Shown piece after piece: positions 16,168-25,044 of a stretch of 37,404 bases of DNA. The number at the start of each line of letters is the position of its first letter. The first letter of the stretch is position 1. Below the pieces are notes generated by a model. It was given only the letters and a program-made list of their open reading frames with translations, was not told where the DNA came from and did not search any database. The stretch is from Streptomyces monashensis. GTDB taxonomy: Bacteria; Actinomycetota; Actinomycetes; Streptomycetales; Streptomycetaceae. The stretch covers positions 1 through 37,404 of the forward strand of contig NZ_MLYO01000046.1 of the NCBI RefSeq assembly GCF_001866665.1. Reading direction: 5' to 3'. The position numbers and the translations under genes were made by a program.

Positions 16168-17103
16168 GTGCCCGAGTCCACAACAGCCCGTTCCCAGCCC
16201 GATGTCGGCCGCTTCGTCAGCGACGCCTGGCGCGATCGCTACTTCGCGGCCTGCGACGCGGTCTACGCGCTGGGGGTGCCCGCGTCCGCGGAGCGGGACG
16301 TGGAGACCTCCTTCGGTACCACGCATGTCTACCGCTACGACCCCGAGGACCCGGCCGCCCGCGAGCGCACCCCCCTCGTCCTCGTCCACGGAGCGGGCTC
16401 CTGCTCCGCCATGTGGTATCCGAACACTCCCGACCTCAGCGCCGAACGGCCCGTCTATGCCATCGACACCCCGGGCGACCCGGGCCGCAGCGTGCAGCGC
16501 GCGCCCATCCACGAGCCCGAGCGCGCCGCGCAGTGGCTGGACGAGACTCTCGACGGCCTTGAGCTCGACCACGTGCACCTCCTCGGTTCGTCGTACGGCG
16601 GCTGGCTCGTTCTGAACCAGGCGTACCGGGCGCCGGACCGCCTCGCCTCGGTCACGCTGCTCGACCCCGGAGGCCTGGAGAAGGTGGGACTGCGCTTCTT
16701 CGTGTGGATTTTCGCCAGCCTGTTCGCCACCTTCGCCCCCAAGGCGCTGCGGCGGCGTCTCGCGTCCTGGCTGGAACAACCCGTCCTCGTCGTGCCGGAA
16801 CTGCGCACCATGATCCGCACCGGAGTCCGCGCCTACCGCATCCGCCGACCGGTGCCGCAGCCTCTCACCGAGGCCGAACTAGGGTCCATCCGCAAGCCGT
16901 TGTACCTGGTGCTCGGCAGGCGCAGCCTCCTGGTCCACCCCGACCGGCAGGTCGAACGCGTGCCCCGGCTCATTCCCGGCGCGAGGGCCGAGATCATCTC
17001 CCGGACCGGCCACGGCCCGCAGATCGACCACGCGGAGCTGACCAACCGGAAGATGCTCGACTTCATGAACGCCGCCGACCTCGGCCTGCCGACAGCGCGC
17101 TGA
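16168..17103 (+). CDS. alpha/beta hydrolase
   Basis: Protein of 311 residues. GTG 16168 is chosen as start because AGGAGG (16157-16162) is 5 bases upstream; the earlier in-frame GTG 16162 lies in that site. Fold landmarks: LVLVHGAGSCSAMWYPN (oxyanion loop HG), nucleophile elbow LLGSSYGGW with Ser as nucleophile, the acid candidate in LVLGRRSLLVHPDRQ, and catalytic His in SRTGHGPQIDH. A hydrophobic helix in the cap (RFFVWIFASLFATFAPK) may bind lipid-like substrates or membranes. Substrate unknown. It is expected to be under the divergent TetR regulator. Confidence 0.9.
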   Translation: MPESTTARSQPDVGRFVSDAWRDRYFAACDAVYALGVPASAERDVETSFGTTHVYRYDPEDPAARERTPLVLVHGAGSCSAMWYPNTPDLSAERPVYAIDTPGDPGRSVQRAPIHEPERAAQWLDETLDGLELDHVHLLGSSYGGWLVLNQAYRAPDRLASVTLLDPGGLEKVGLRFFVWIFASLFATFAPKALRRRLASWLEQPVLVVPELRTMIRTGVRAYRIRRPVPQPLTEAELGSIRKPLYLVLGRRSLLVHPDRQVERVPRLIPGARAEIISRTGHGPQIDHAELTNRKMLDFMNAADLGLPTAR

Positions 17104-17557
17104 GGAGTGTCCGGCTCGTCACGTCCGAATGCGGGGCCGGACCGCGGCTGCAGTCACGGTGCCGTGAAAGACATAGGCCCGCCCGCGTGTCACAGCGGGA
17201 TGCCACGGCCGGGAAAGCTCTCGAGCCGAGTGATCGTCTGCTCGCCCTCGTTCCTTTGGGCACAGGGCGAAAGCTGGTGGGCTCGACCTCCTTGTCGCCA
17301 CTCAGATGGTCCGGCCAGGTGCGCAGATGCCCGCCTCCCTGGCAAGCACGCGGCGGGGGCCCAGGGCTGGCGCGTGGCCCCACTCACCGGGCGTGATCAG
17401 CAGTATCAGGGGCCGCCGCCCGCCCTCACCAGCCTGGCGGATCGTGATCAGCCCACCACGTGCAGTCCGCGGGGCCCGGGTTCCGCCTGGTACGAATCCT
17501 GCCGTCCACCTGCCCGTTCGGGTGGGCGTGGGTGCAGAACGGCCGTTCGCGCCGTGG
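17104..17557. other. intergenic region without a supported gene
   Basis: Between two convergent genes (hydrolase and GNAT). No frame has a start with a ribosome site or a recognisable domain. No strong terminator hairpin stands out. Confidence 0.4.
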
Positions 17558-18121
17558 CTACCGCTGCGCCCACTGCTCCTTGGTGATCTCGTACCGTACG
17601 CCTCCGAACTCCGAGCCCTCGACCATCTCCATGTCGGGGGGAGTGGGGATGGTGTCCGCGAGCGTCATGTGGAGCTTCTCCATGATGTTGCGCGAACCGT
17701 GGTTCACGGACATCGTCTCGGCCCAGACCGTGCGCACACCAAGCTCCGTGAACGCCTTGCCCAGCAAGGCCCGTGAGCCTTCGGTGGCATAACCCTTGCC
17801 CCAGGCCGCCTGCCGCAGCCGGTAGCCGAGTTCGACTTCGTCCAGCGGCCCCTCCGGCTCGGGACGCAGGATGAACCAGCCGATGAATTCGCCGCCGTCC
17901 TTCTCGTGCGCGGCGAACAGTCCGAGGTCGCCGTCCCACTTCTCGTATCCGGCGAGGATGTTCGGCAGATAGCGCTCGCGGACGAGCTCCGGCGCGGTCG
18001 GATTTCCACCGGTCAGGTAGCGCATCACCGCCGGGTCGCTGTCCAACTCGATGAGCAGGTCCGCGTCATCGGCGGTGAAGCGGCGCAGGGCCAGGCGCTC
18101 GGTCTCAAGGTAGGTGTCCAC
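17558..18121 (-). CDS. GNAT family N-acetyltransferase
   Basis: About 187 residues. It begins VDTYLETERLALRRF, the usual opening of RimJ/RimL-type acetyltransferases. The acetyl-CoA site is ELGYRLRQAAWGKGYATEGSRALL, a variant of the Q/RxxGxG/A motif, followed by the strand/helix VRTVWAETMSVNHGSRNIMEKLH. The GTG start at 18121 fits where homologues begin; ATG 18157 with upstream GAAGAAAA is an alternative that adds 12 residues. The enzyme transfers acetyl from acetyl-CoA to an amine such as an N-terminus or small molecule; the acceptor is unknown. Confidence 0.88.
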   Translation of the reverse strand: MDTYLETERLALRRFTADDADLLIELDSDPAVMRYLTGGNPTAPELVRERYLPNILAGYEKWDGDLGLFAAHEKDGGEFIGWFILRPEPEGPLDEVELGYRLRQAAWGKGYATEGSRALLGKAFTELGVRTVWAETMSVNHGSRNIMEKLHMTLADTIPTPPDMEMVEGSEFGGVRYEITKEQWAQR

Positions 18122-18475
18122 GAGCCGATGATGCCTGAGACAGGTCGGGTGGCCCATCGGTTTTCTTCGGATACTGCCGGCGAACCCTGGCAGCAGTGCG
18201 GCGCCACCAGGCACGACCGAACACCGTCGATCACTGATCCCATTCCGCTCCTGGAGCGGTGGTCGTTCCGAAGGTGTCTTGCCCGGTCCTGGGTGCCACC
18301 CATCCGGCCGAGCCGGCCGACACCGGCCGCCGATTCCGACCGCCGGTCCGAACGTCACGGTGGCGCGTCCCGGAGGGTGGGGCAACGCTGCCGCTGCCTC
18401 GCCACCGATGCAGAAATGATCTCCGTCTGGCTTGTGCAGGACCTCCCCAGCGTATTCCGTCGATGCCTCAAGGGG
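18122..18475. other. intergenic region without a supported gene
   Basis: Lies between two minus-strand genes, GNAT and CorA. It probably contains the GNAT promoter. I see no domain, RNA gene or clear hairpin. Confidence 0.4.
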
Positions 18476-19450
18476 TCATATCCAGTCCTTACGCTTGAAG
18501 ACCCAGTAGAGCAACGCGGATGCGACGACCATGACGGCGGTGGAAGTGAGGAAGCCGACATGGGTGTTGACACCCGGATAGGGGACATTCTGTCCGTAGA
18601 AACCGGTGACGGCCGTGGGTACGGCCACGATCGATGCCCAGCTGGTGACCTTCTTCATGATCAGGTTCATGCGATTGCCCTGAACGGTGAGGTTTGTCTC
18701 CATGATGGACGTGATCATGTCCCGCAGTGACTCGGTCCACTCGGTGGCCCGAAGAACGTGGTCGTACACGTCCTGGTAATAGGGGAGCAAGGGCTCGGCG
18801 ACGACGTGCAGGTCGCGCCGGAGAAGGCTGTTGACGACCTCCCGCATCGGCAACACCACGCGGCGCAGCCTGGTCAGGTTCTTGCGCAGCGCATAGGAAT
18901 CCCTCTGGACGGAGTCCATCTGCTCGCGCCCCTCGTCGAAGAGCAGATCCTCCACTGCTTCGATACGGTCGTCGAGTTCCTGCACCGCGGCGAAGTGTCC
19001 GTCGACGATGTGGTCGAGCAGTCCGTGCAGCAGGAATCCCACTCCGTACTTGGCGAGATCGCTGTTGTTGTCCCAGCGTTCGACGACCTTCTCGATGTCG
19101 AACCGGTGATCGGGGCGAATGGTAATCAATGCTGTAGGCGTTATGAATACGGACAATTCGCTTGCGGTGAGCTGCCCGTTGGTCTTGTCCGTGCTGATGG
19201 CGTAGGCGCTGAGGAAGGCATGGGTGCGGTATCGGTCCAGCTTGGGCCGCTGGTGTTCTTGACGCGCGTCCTCCACCGCAAGCTCATGCAGACCGAACTC
19301 CTCGCTGATCATCGCGAAGTCGGCGGAGCACGGATCGCACAGGTCGAGCCAGACTGCCACGTCCGGATCGTTCACGTATTCCGAGATGTCAGCGGTCGGA
19401 AAGTCCTCCAGGATCAGGGAGCCGTTGCGGTAGAGCCGTGTGCGAGTCAT
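18476..19450 (-). CDS. CorA family divalent cation channel
   Basis: Protein of 324 residues, the normal CorA length. The large cytoplasmic N-terminal domain (about 1-260) includes LHELAVEDARQEHQRPKLDRY and the long stalk helix region (LRKNLTRLRRVVLPMREVVN). Two C-terminal transmembrane segments follow: SWASIVAVPTAVTGFYGQN, then a short periplasmic loop, then VGFLTSTAVMVVASALLYWV, ending in the basic tail FKRKDWI. The loop motif is YGQN, where classical CorA has YGMN. Such GxN variants occur in Zn/Mg transporters of the superfamily, so metal preference is open. Confidence 0.93.
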   Translation of the reverse strand: MTRTRLYRNGSLILEDFPTADISEYVNDPDVAVWLDLCDPCSADFAMISEEFGLHELAVEDARQEHQRPKLDRYRTHAFLSAYAISTDKTNGQLTASELSVFITPTALITIRPDHRFDIEKVVERWDNNSDLAKYGVGFLLHGLLDHIVDGHFAAVQELDDRIEAVEDLLFDEGREQMDSVQRDSYALRKNLTRLRRVVLPMREVVNSLLRRDLHVVAEPLLPYYQDVYDHVLRATEWTESLRDMITSIMETNLTVQGNRMNLIMKKVTSWASIVAVPTAVTGFYGQNVPYPGVNTHVGFLTSTAVMVVASALLYWVFKRKDWI

Positions 19451-20131
19451 GGCAGCGCACCATAGGGGGCCTCGGTAAGAACCCCGGGCCCACTCCGGTG
19501 AGCCAGAGGGGCCGTCTGTGACAGTCCCCGGCCTGGCTCGTCAACGCGCGGTTTGCACGGCTGTGGGGAGTGGTCGAGGTGGGCGCGGATCCCGGCGTAA
19601 TGGTCGGCAACCCGTGCGGATTCCACGCACCGTCGTTCAGCGCATGCTCGACGAAGGCTGACCAGGCGCCGCCGTCCGCGGTGAGGCCCCGTCGACGCGC
19701 CGTGCACGCGCGCTCGACCCACTCGTGTCACGTGTCGCCGCCTCGCACGCACCCGAGCCGGCCGTGCTGATCCGCCGCACGCTCGCGCTGTGGGCCCTGA
19801 ACCAGGGGAGGAGTCTGTGAGTCCGATCACCCGGCCGATGCGGCGGCTGGTTGTCAGCGCCGGCCGTTCTGAGGAGCAACAGCGCCAGGACCAGTGCCTG
19901 CTGGCCGACGTGCTGCGGCTCGTCGGCCCGGGATGGCCGCGATGGCCCAAGGGCGGCCTCAACTCGCACAGCATGAGGTGTTCGGGCTGGCCGGCCAGGA
20001 CGCATCGGCCGTGTTCGGCGGGCGCGCTTCATGGCCCGTACTCGCGCGGCACCTCCTCCAAGCGCTCGCGGCGAGGCGACCGCCTCCCACTGCTCGCCGC
20101 CCGCGACATGCCGACTTCTACTATGGTCCGC
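19451..20131. other. degenerate region without a supported gene
   Basis: Contains short coding-like pieces, for example a forward frame DPLVSRVAASHAPEPAVLIR, then RTLALWALNQGRSL ending at 19819, that I cannot assign. No frame has a start with a ribosome site. TACTAT at 20119-20124, 7 bases before the ATG at 20132, could be a -10 element for a leaderless transcript of the next gene; no good -35 is visible. Confidence 0.35.
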
Positions 20132-20797
20132 ATGCCGACACCCGTACATGCCCTCGTCCAGCGCCCGTTGACCACTGAGGCCGTCGCGGAACTCCTCGCG
20201 CTCCCGGACGATTCCCCCGTACCCGACGACTTCGACGCCGTCGAGGAGGAACTGCGGCGGCGCGGGTGGGAATGGGAAAACATGGTCTGCGAATCCTTCC
20301 GCACCGGGCACGGGCATGTGCTGTGCAGCGAGTACGCCAGCCCGTTCGGAGAGCCGGACGCACGGTCCTTCCTCGTCTTCGGCGAGATCTACCCCGTCGA
20401 CCCCCACGACGAGGACATGCGGAACGAGGAGTGGCTCAACGGCTATGTCGAGGGCTGGCAGAAACTGCCCGGTTGGACGTGCCGGAGGCCGTCCACCGAC
20501 CAGGATTGCGAGGCGGTGCTCGCCCAGGCGGCACGGGCGGTGACCGAGCACCTGGGCACGGCCCCGGAGCGGACGTTCGTGTCCGCGGCGGTGGCCGCCG
20601 GTCCGACGTTGACCCACCGCATCTGGCGCACCGCCACACAGGCCCTGATCCTCGGCCCAGCGGTGGACAACGGCCCCTACGGCTATCTCACCCACCTGCG
20701 TCTGTCCTGCAGCCCGCTCGGCAGCGGACCCGACCTGCCGTCCGTCGGCGACGAGGACGCCCTGGTCTCATGGATCACGACGCACGCCGACTGGTGA
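20132..20797 (+). CDS. hypothetical protein
   Basis: Protein of 221 residues from ATG 20132; ATG 20123 is in frame and would add three residues. No family is recognised. It is acidic and Trp-rich, with no signal peptide or membrane segment. Notable segments are DAVEEELRRRGWEWENMVCE, FLVFGEIYPVDPHDEDMRNE, EEWLNGYVEGWQKLPGW and TLTHRIWRTATQALILG. Size and composition resemble immunity-type or DUF proteins of actinomycetes, but this is only an impression. No Shine-Dalgarno sequence is seen and TACTAT at 20119 would place a transcript start at the ATG. A small hairpin follows the stop. Confidence 0.75.
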   Translation: MPTPVHALVQRPLTTEAVAELLALPDDSPVPDDFDAVEEELRRRGWEWENMVCESFRTGHGHVLCSEYASPFGEPDARSFLVFGEIYPVDPHDEDMRNEEWLNGYVEGWQKLPGWTCRRPSTDQDCEAVLAQAARAVTEHLGTAPERTFVSAAVAAGPTLTHRIWRTATQALILGPAVDNGPYGYLTHLRLSCSPLGSGPDLPSVGDEDALVSWITTHADW

Positions 20798-20798
20798 G

Positions 20799-20816
20799 CC
20801 GCAGTTTCTCCTGCGG
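20799..20816 (+). terminator. small hairpin after the hypothetical gene
   Basis: Six-base-pair stem CCGCAG / CTGCGG around TTTCTC, starting 2 bases after the TGA at 20795-20797. It is short and lacks a U-tract. Confidence 0.35.
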
Positions 20817-21543
20817 GGCGCGTCATCCCTGTGCAGCGGCCCTGTCCGGCTCACCGTGTCATGCGAATGGACTATTGCGTATCGCAGGTGTGTATGGCCC
20901 AAGCCACTCTGGCAGGAGAACCACGCGACACGGGTGGAGAATGAGGAGCAGTTCAGATGCCGAAGGAGCAACAGCCACCAGGCTCAGAGCGAGTGATGCG
21001 ACCGGCCACCTCGGACGGCTGATCGGGGACACGGTCCTGGTCCGTGTCCCGGACGCGGACGGCGAGGGCATCGAGGGACAGACGATCAACTTCTCCGTCC
21101 GCCGCCTCCTCCGGTGTCGGAGTTGGTGCACAAGGCGCAGGCCTTCAGCTCGACTTGGCCACGGCCCGCCTGCAGCCCCCGAGTTACAGGCGGGTGGTCC
21201 ATCCCGTCACGGTGTGCGCGCGGACACTCCGCCCGCTCCGACACCGCACGGCAGCGGTGCCGGTACCGGTGGTTCGGCAGGCCTGACGAGTAGCACGGGA
21301 CGCCGCCCGCGAGTGGCTCTGGGCGATGCCCGGCACCCCATGGGAAGGCCAGGGCTTCCGCAGGGCGTCCGGGATCCTGCTCAGGGCCGGCTGGTGACGC
21401 ACTGCTCCTCTCCGTGCTCCCAGCTGACGTGCGCGGCCTGACACGGTGTCGGCCTCCGGCGGCACCGTGCGCCCCACGCACCCCCGGCATCAAGGGCGTT
21501 GTACGGCCATGGCAAAGACCACTTGAAACAGGAGGGGTGAACA
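20817..21543. other. intergenic region without a supported gene
   Basis: About 730 bases. A hairpin with arms CCGCCTG/CAGGCGG near 21164-21191 resembles the ends of small insertion elements, but no transposase frame is present. Short frames such as GRLIGDTVLVRVPDADGEGI near 21010 look coding-like but have no start signal. The last 20 bases hold the ribosome site of the NlpC/P60 gene. Confidence 0.35.
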
Positions 21544-22185
21544 TTGGACGACTCCGGATTCTCGTCCCCGCTGCTCGCGCGGCGGAGGGTTTTGATGCGA
21601 TCGCTGGTACTTACGGCGGGCTTGGGCCTGGGAACTGGGCTCGGCCGGGCTCGGGCGGCTGAGGAGGCCGAGCGGGCCCAGGCAGTCGGGCTGCGAGTGG
21701 TTGAGGTTGCCGAGGAGCAGATCGGTATTCCGTACGCCTGGGGAGGCGGTGACCGTATCGGTCCGGGCCCCGGTTTCTGTGACGACGGCAACGGTTACCT
21801 GAACGGGGTCTGCATGGGGGACTCGACCGTTGGCTTCGACTGCAGCGGCCTGACCCTGTACGCGTGGTACACCGCCAGCGGCGGCACCGTGGACCTGCCC
21901 CACTACGCGTCTGCCCAGTACCGGACCAACCGGCCTGTGGATCGTGGCGAACTACGCCCGGGAGACCTGCTGTTCTTCTCCCGCCCGGATGCCCCCCTGC
22001 ATCACACCGGGATCTACGCAGGCGGCCAGGCGATGATCCACGCGGAACGCACCGGTACCCGAGTCGCACGCCTTGACGGTGTCTTCCAGGACCCCCGGTG
22101 GGAGCCCGAGTACGCGGGGGCGGTCCGCCCCGCGCCGCAGCTTTCCTCGCCGAGATCTCGGAAGGCTCCTGCATCCCGGCGGTGA
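21544..22185 (+). CDS. secreted NlpC/P60 family cell-wall hydrolase
   Basis: Protein of 213 residues using a TTG start at 21544, supported by GGAGGG 7 bases upstream. The N-terminus is an export signal (ARRRVLMRSLVLTAGLGLG, then ARA near residue 38), with an RRR segment that might use the Tat route. The NlpC/P60 domain covers about 52-190: IGIPYAWGGGD, the catalytic Cys in GFDCSGLTLYAW (C100), His in PLHHTGIYAG (H154), and a third polar position near MIHAERT (H166). The stretch between WGGGD and FDC is longer than in short family members and carries two more Cys (C79, C90) that could form a disulfide. It should cut gamma-D-glutamyl peptide bonds in peptidoglycan stems. Confidence 0.9.
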   Translation: MDDSGFSSPLLARRRVLMRSLVLTAGLGLGTGLGRARAAEEAERAQAVGLRVVEVAEEQIGIPYAWGGGDRIGPGPGFCDDGNGYLNGVCMGDSTVGFDCSGLTLYAWYTASGGTVDLPHYASAQYRTNRPVDRGELRPGDLLFFSRPDAPLHHTGIYAGGQAMIHAERTGTRVARLDGVFQDPRWEPEYAGAVRPAPQLSSPRSRKAPASRR

Positions 22186-22346
22186 CGCTCGCCGCAGCCG
22201 TCGCGCCGGAACCGTTCCCACCGCGGCGCGTACCGCACCACCCCGCGCCCCGGCCTCGCTCCGGAAGGTCCTCCGTGAGGAGCTCGGAGACCCTCCTCAT
22301 ACGCTGGGAACACGCAGTCAGGGGCTCTCCACGGAGAACGTCGGGC

Positions 22347-22700
22347 TCACATGCGGGACTCGGCGGCTCCTCCGTCGACGGGCAGCACGGTCCCGGTCAC
22401 GAACTGGGCGTCGTCGCTGACCGGCATCGCGATGGCCCTCGCCACGTCGTCCGCTTCGGCGACGCGCCGCAGAGGTGCGCGGTCTGCGAGTTGCCGCTGC
22501 AGCGCCTGTGGCATGTGGGCGCCGGCTTCGGTGCGCACGAAGCCCGGAGCGACCACGTTGACGCGTACGCCCATCGGGCCCGCCTCGCAGGCGGGTGGGC
22601 CGTCGGCCACTGTGCTGGTGACGAAGACGATGGTGCCTCGCTGCTGTTGTTCCATGTGACCGTAAGCGGCCAGTGAGCGCGTCTCCGCCGTCGTTCTCAC
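22347..22700 (-). pseudogene. remnant of a short-chain dehydrogenase/reductase
   Basis: The minus-strand frame reads GTIVFVTSTVADGPP, then directly MGVRVNVVAPGFVRTEAGAH, MPQALQRQLADRAPLRRVAE, ADDVARAIAMPVSDDAQFV and TGTVLPVDGG. The latter segments are the C-terminal part of an SDR enzyme (VNxVxPGFVRT and a TGxxLPVDGG end). The cofactor-binding N-terminus is missing, and the YxxxK active-site helix that should stand between the VTS strand and VNVVAPG is deleted. It cannot be active as an SDR. Confidence 0.75.
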
Positions 22701-22812
22701 GCCGGAGCTACTGCGCAGCCGGGCCGAGTCCCCGGAAGCTGCGACCCCCGTCCTCGGCGGTCTGGGTCCGTTCGTGGTCGCCGTGATGTCGGCCATCACG
22801 AGCGTGGTTGGT

Positions 22813-23727
22813 TCAGTTCGAGTCGGCTGGGACGGGCGAGAGCTGGTAGGCGGGCCCGTGCGAGACCACGTGGCCCGCTGTCGGGGGTGCGAAGTGGGTG
22901 CCCAGGACGAGGGTGTCCGTGTCGGCGAGTGAGGCGAGCAGTGCGCGGCGCGAGGTCTCGGACTGGTGCGGGTCGATGTCGACGCATGCGCCGATGGCGG
23001 GGTGGGCGAGTTGGACGGGGTGGTGGATGCAGTCGCCGGTGATCAGAGCCCTGCGGCCGCCGCTGGTCAGTTCGACGGCGATGTGGCCCGGAGTGTGGCC
23101 GGGGGTGGGGAGCAGGCGCAGGCCCGGGACGAGGTCGATACCTGCGGCGGGGACGTCGAGGAGGTCGAGGAGCCCTGCCTCTTCCACCGGGAGCACGGAG
23201 TCCCGGAACATCTGCTCGCGTGCCTCCTCCATGTCGTACCCGGCCCAGAACTCCCGCTCGGTGCGGGAGGTGACATAGCGGGCCCGGGGGAAGGTGGGTA
23301 CCCATTCGCCGTCCACCTGCTGTGTGTTCCAGCCGACATGGTCGGCGTGCAGGTGGGTGAGGATGACCAGGTCGACCTCGTCCGGGTGGTATCCGGCGGT
23401 GGTGAGGCGCTGGAGGAAGTCGGTGTCGAGGTCGTGCCAGGCGGGGTTGGCGCGCTGCTTGCCGTTGCCGATGCCGGTGTCCACCAGGACGCGCAGTCCG
23501 TCGAGGGTGAAGGCGAAGCCGTGGCTGTCCAGGTGCAGGATGCCGGAGTCGTCGGCGAAGTGGGGGTGCAGCCAGTCCTGCCCGGTGACGAGGTCCGGGG
23601 TCGCGTCGGGCAGCAGCCACGCTCCGGTCGCGGGAGGGAGGGGGACCTCGTCGATGCGGTGGACGGTGACGTCACCCACGGTCCAGGAGGGGACGGGGGT
23701 CAGGCCGGTGGCCGGTGGAGTGCTCAT
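22813..23727 (-). CDS. MBL-fold metallo-hydrolase
   Basis: Protein of 304 residues, start 23727 with GAAGGAAAC upstream. The metal site is complete: THLHADHVG (H125, H127, D129, H130), PTPGHTPGH (about 209-217), GDCIHHP (about 230) and GTHFAPPTAGH near the end. The overall plan, with an N-terminal beta strand pair followed by GLRVLVDTGIGNGK, matches the lactonase/quorum-quenching-like and AidB-type group of MBL hydrolases. The substrate is not known. It lies 79 bases downstream of a broken MFS transporter in the same direction and close to an amidase operon, so an ester, lactone or amide catabolic role would fit the context. Confidence 0.9.
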   Translation of the reverse strand: MSTPPATGLTPVPSWTVGDVTVHRIDEVPLPPATGAWLLPDATPDLVTGQDWLHPHFADDSGILHLDSHGFAFTLDGLRVLVDTGIGNGKQRANPAWHDLDTDFLQRLTTAGYHPDEVDLVILTHLHADHVGWNTQQVDGEWVPTFPRARYVTSRTEREFWAGYDMEEAREQMFRDSVLPVEEAGLLDLLDVPAAGIDLVPGLRLLPTPGHTPGHIAVELTSGGRRALITGDCIHHPVQLAHPAIGACVDIDPHQSETSRRALLASLADTDTLVLGTHFAPPTAGHVVSHGPAYQLSPVPADSN

Positions 23728-23806
23728 GAACGGTCGTTTCCTTCGGTCTCGTCACGGATGGTCGTTGTGTGCGCTGTGGGCTGCCCGCCCTGCCCTGCCC
23801 TGAGTG

Positions 23807-24704
23807 TCATACGCAGCGCCGGGAGACGGCGTCGAAGGCGATGCCGGCCAGGGCGGCGCCGCCGTAGACGGCGGGCAGGCCGGCGTCGTGCAGACCGCTC
23901 AGTGTCGAGGCCGTGGCGGGGACGACGGCCAGGCTCCCGCCGGTGGCGGCGACATGCGGCGCAGTGCGCCGCAGTGCCCACACCGTGAGCGCCGCCGCGG
24001 CGGTGAGCGTGAAGAAGACCATTCCGCCGGCCGCCTGTGGGGCGCCGGGGGCCACGAGGCGCACGAGCGCCGGCCAGAGGGAGGAGCAGAAGCCGCCCAG
24101 GGCCCAGACGGCGACGACACCGGTGTCGGCCAGCAGCAGGGCACGGCGTGCCGCCGGAGGCGCGGCGAGTCCGGGGCGCAGCGACCGCAGGGCACCGGCG
24201 TGCGGGCGGGCCGTCTCCGCGGTGAACGTGACCGCGGCCGTCTGGACCGCGAAGAGGACCGCCGGCACGGCGTACACGGTGACGGTTGGGGGCGGGTGCG
24301 AAACGGACGAGGAGGGCGGAGGTCAGGACGCCGGCGGCCATGCCCGCCACCGGAGCAATGCTGTTCGTCAGGGCGGACCGGCCCGGACGCCGGGGGTCGT
24401 CCAGGTCGAGGAGGGCCGCGCCCGCGGCGCTGGTGGCCGTACCGGTGGCCGCTCCCTGCAGGACGCGGGCGGCGATCGGCGTACCGGCTCCGTCCGCCGA
24501 GGACAGCAGCACCATGGAGGCGCCCTCCACCAGCAGGGCGCCCACCAGGACGGGGCGCCGTCCCAGGTGGTCGGAGAGCGCTCCGGTGGTGAGCAGGGCC
24601 GGCAGCAGGGTCAGGGAGCAGGCGCTGAAGACCACAGTGACGGTGAGCGCGGACAGGCCCCAGGCGTCCTGGTAGCGAGGGAAGAGGGGTGTGGCCGTGG
24701 GCAT
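23807..24704 (-). pseudogene. frameshifted MFS transporter
   Basis: From ATG 24704, which has a perfect GAAGGAG site, the frame encodes TPLFPRYQDAWGLSALTV, then GALSDHLGRRPVLVGALL (the MFS loop 2-3 signature) and ARVLQGAATGTATSAAGAAL. At about 24284-24300, in a CCCCCAACC run, the frame breaks. One extra base separates it from the continuing frame, TVTVYAVPAVLFAVQTAAVT to the stop at 23807. Both ends also look short: the first transmembrane helix before TPLxPRYQ and the last one or two helices are missing. About 300 residues can be joined, against about 400 for the family. It could be a real decay product or, for the frameshift alone, a sequencing error. Confidence 0.75.
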
Positions 24705-24716
24705 GGAACTCCTTCG

Positions 24717-24742
24717 CGCTAAACGCAATGGATTTGCTTTAA
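24717..24742. promoter_or_regulatory. operator-like element, copy 1 (MFS / AtzG-amidase divergent region)
   Basis: Contains AACGCAA-N5-TTGCTTT, an inverted repeat with one mismatch. The 26-base element matches one upstream of the TetR gene at 26683-26708 at 24 of 26 positions. It sits directly behind the ribosome site of the MFS gene. Confidence 0.7.
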
Positions 24743-24767
24743 GTCATCGTAGGTCCTACGGTCGACT

Positions 24768-24786
24768 AACGCAAACCTTTAGCTTT
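24768..24786. promoter_or_regulatory. degenerate third copy of the operator-like element
   Basis: AACGCAA followed by ACCTTTAGCTTT repeats the left arm exactly and the right arm with one inserted base. It lies nearer the AtzG-like gene. A separate perfect 6-bp inverted repeat CGTAGG-T-CCTACG (24748-24760) stands between it and copy 1. Confidence 0.4.
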
Positions 24787-24834
24787 TGGTGCTGGGGTTC
24801 GCTGTGCCGCTCCAGCCCCGAGGAGAGAACTTCC

Positions 24835-25044
24835 ATGTCCGCCGCAGAACTCACCGCGTCGGAAGCGGCCCGCTGGGCTGCCCTCGCCGGACTCCCGCTG
24901 CCCGCCGACCGCCACGCATCAGTCGCGGCCGTCGCCCATCACATCCACGCCGTCGTCGCGGTCCTGCGGGAGCTGGACTTCGGGGACACCCCACCCGCCC
25001 TCGCCTACCGCGCGGGAGAGGAGAAGTACGATGCAGCCGTATGA
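24835..25044 (+). CDS. AtzG-like small subunit (amidase partner)
   Basis: Small protein of 69 residues starting at ATG 24835 after GAGGAGAG. It opens AAELTASEAARWAALAGLPL and contains HIHAVVAVLRELDFGDTPPA, the pattern of AtzG/HpxX-type proteins. These resemble GatC and bind a partner amidase, as AtzG does with AtzE. It overlaps the start of the amidase gene by 14 bases, a strong sign of coupled expression and a stable complex. Confidence 0.8.
   Translation: MSAAELTASEAARWAALAGLPLPADRHASVAAVAHHIHAVVAVLRELDFGDTPPALAYRAGEEKYDAAV

Noticed and set aside
21164..21191. Hairpin with CCGCCTG/CAGGCGG arms as a possible insertion-element end
   Set aside because: No transposase frame, target duplication or second end was found.
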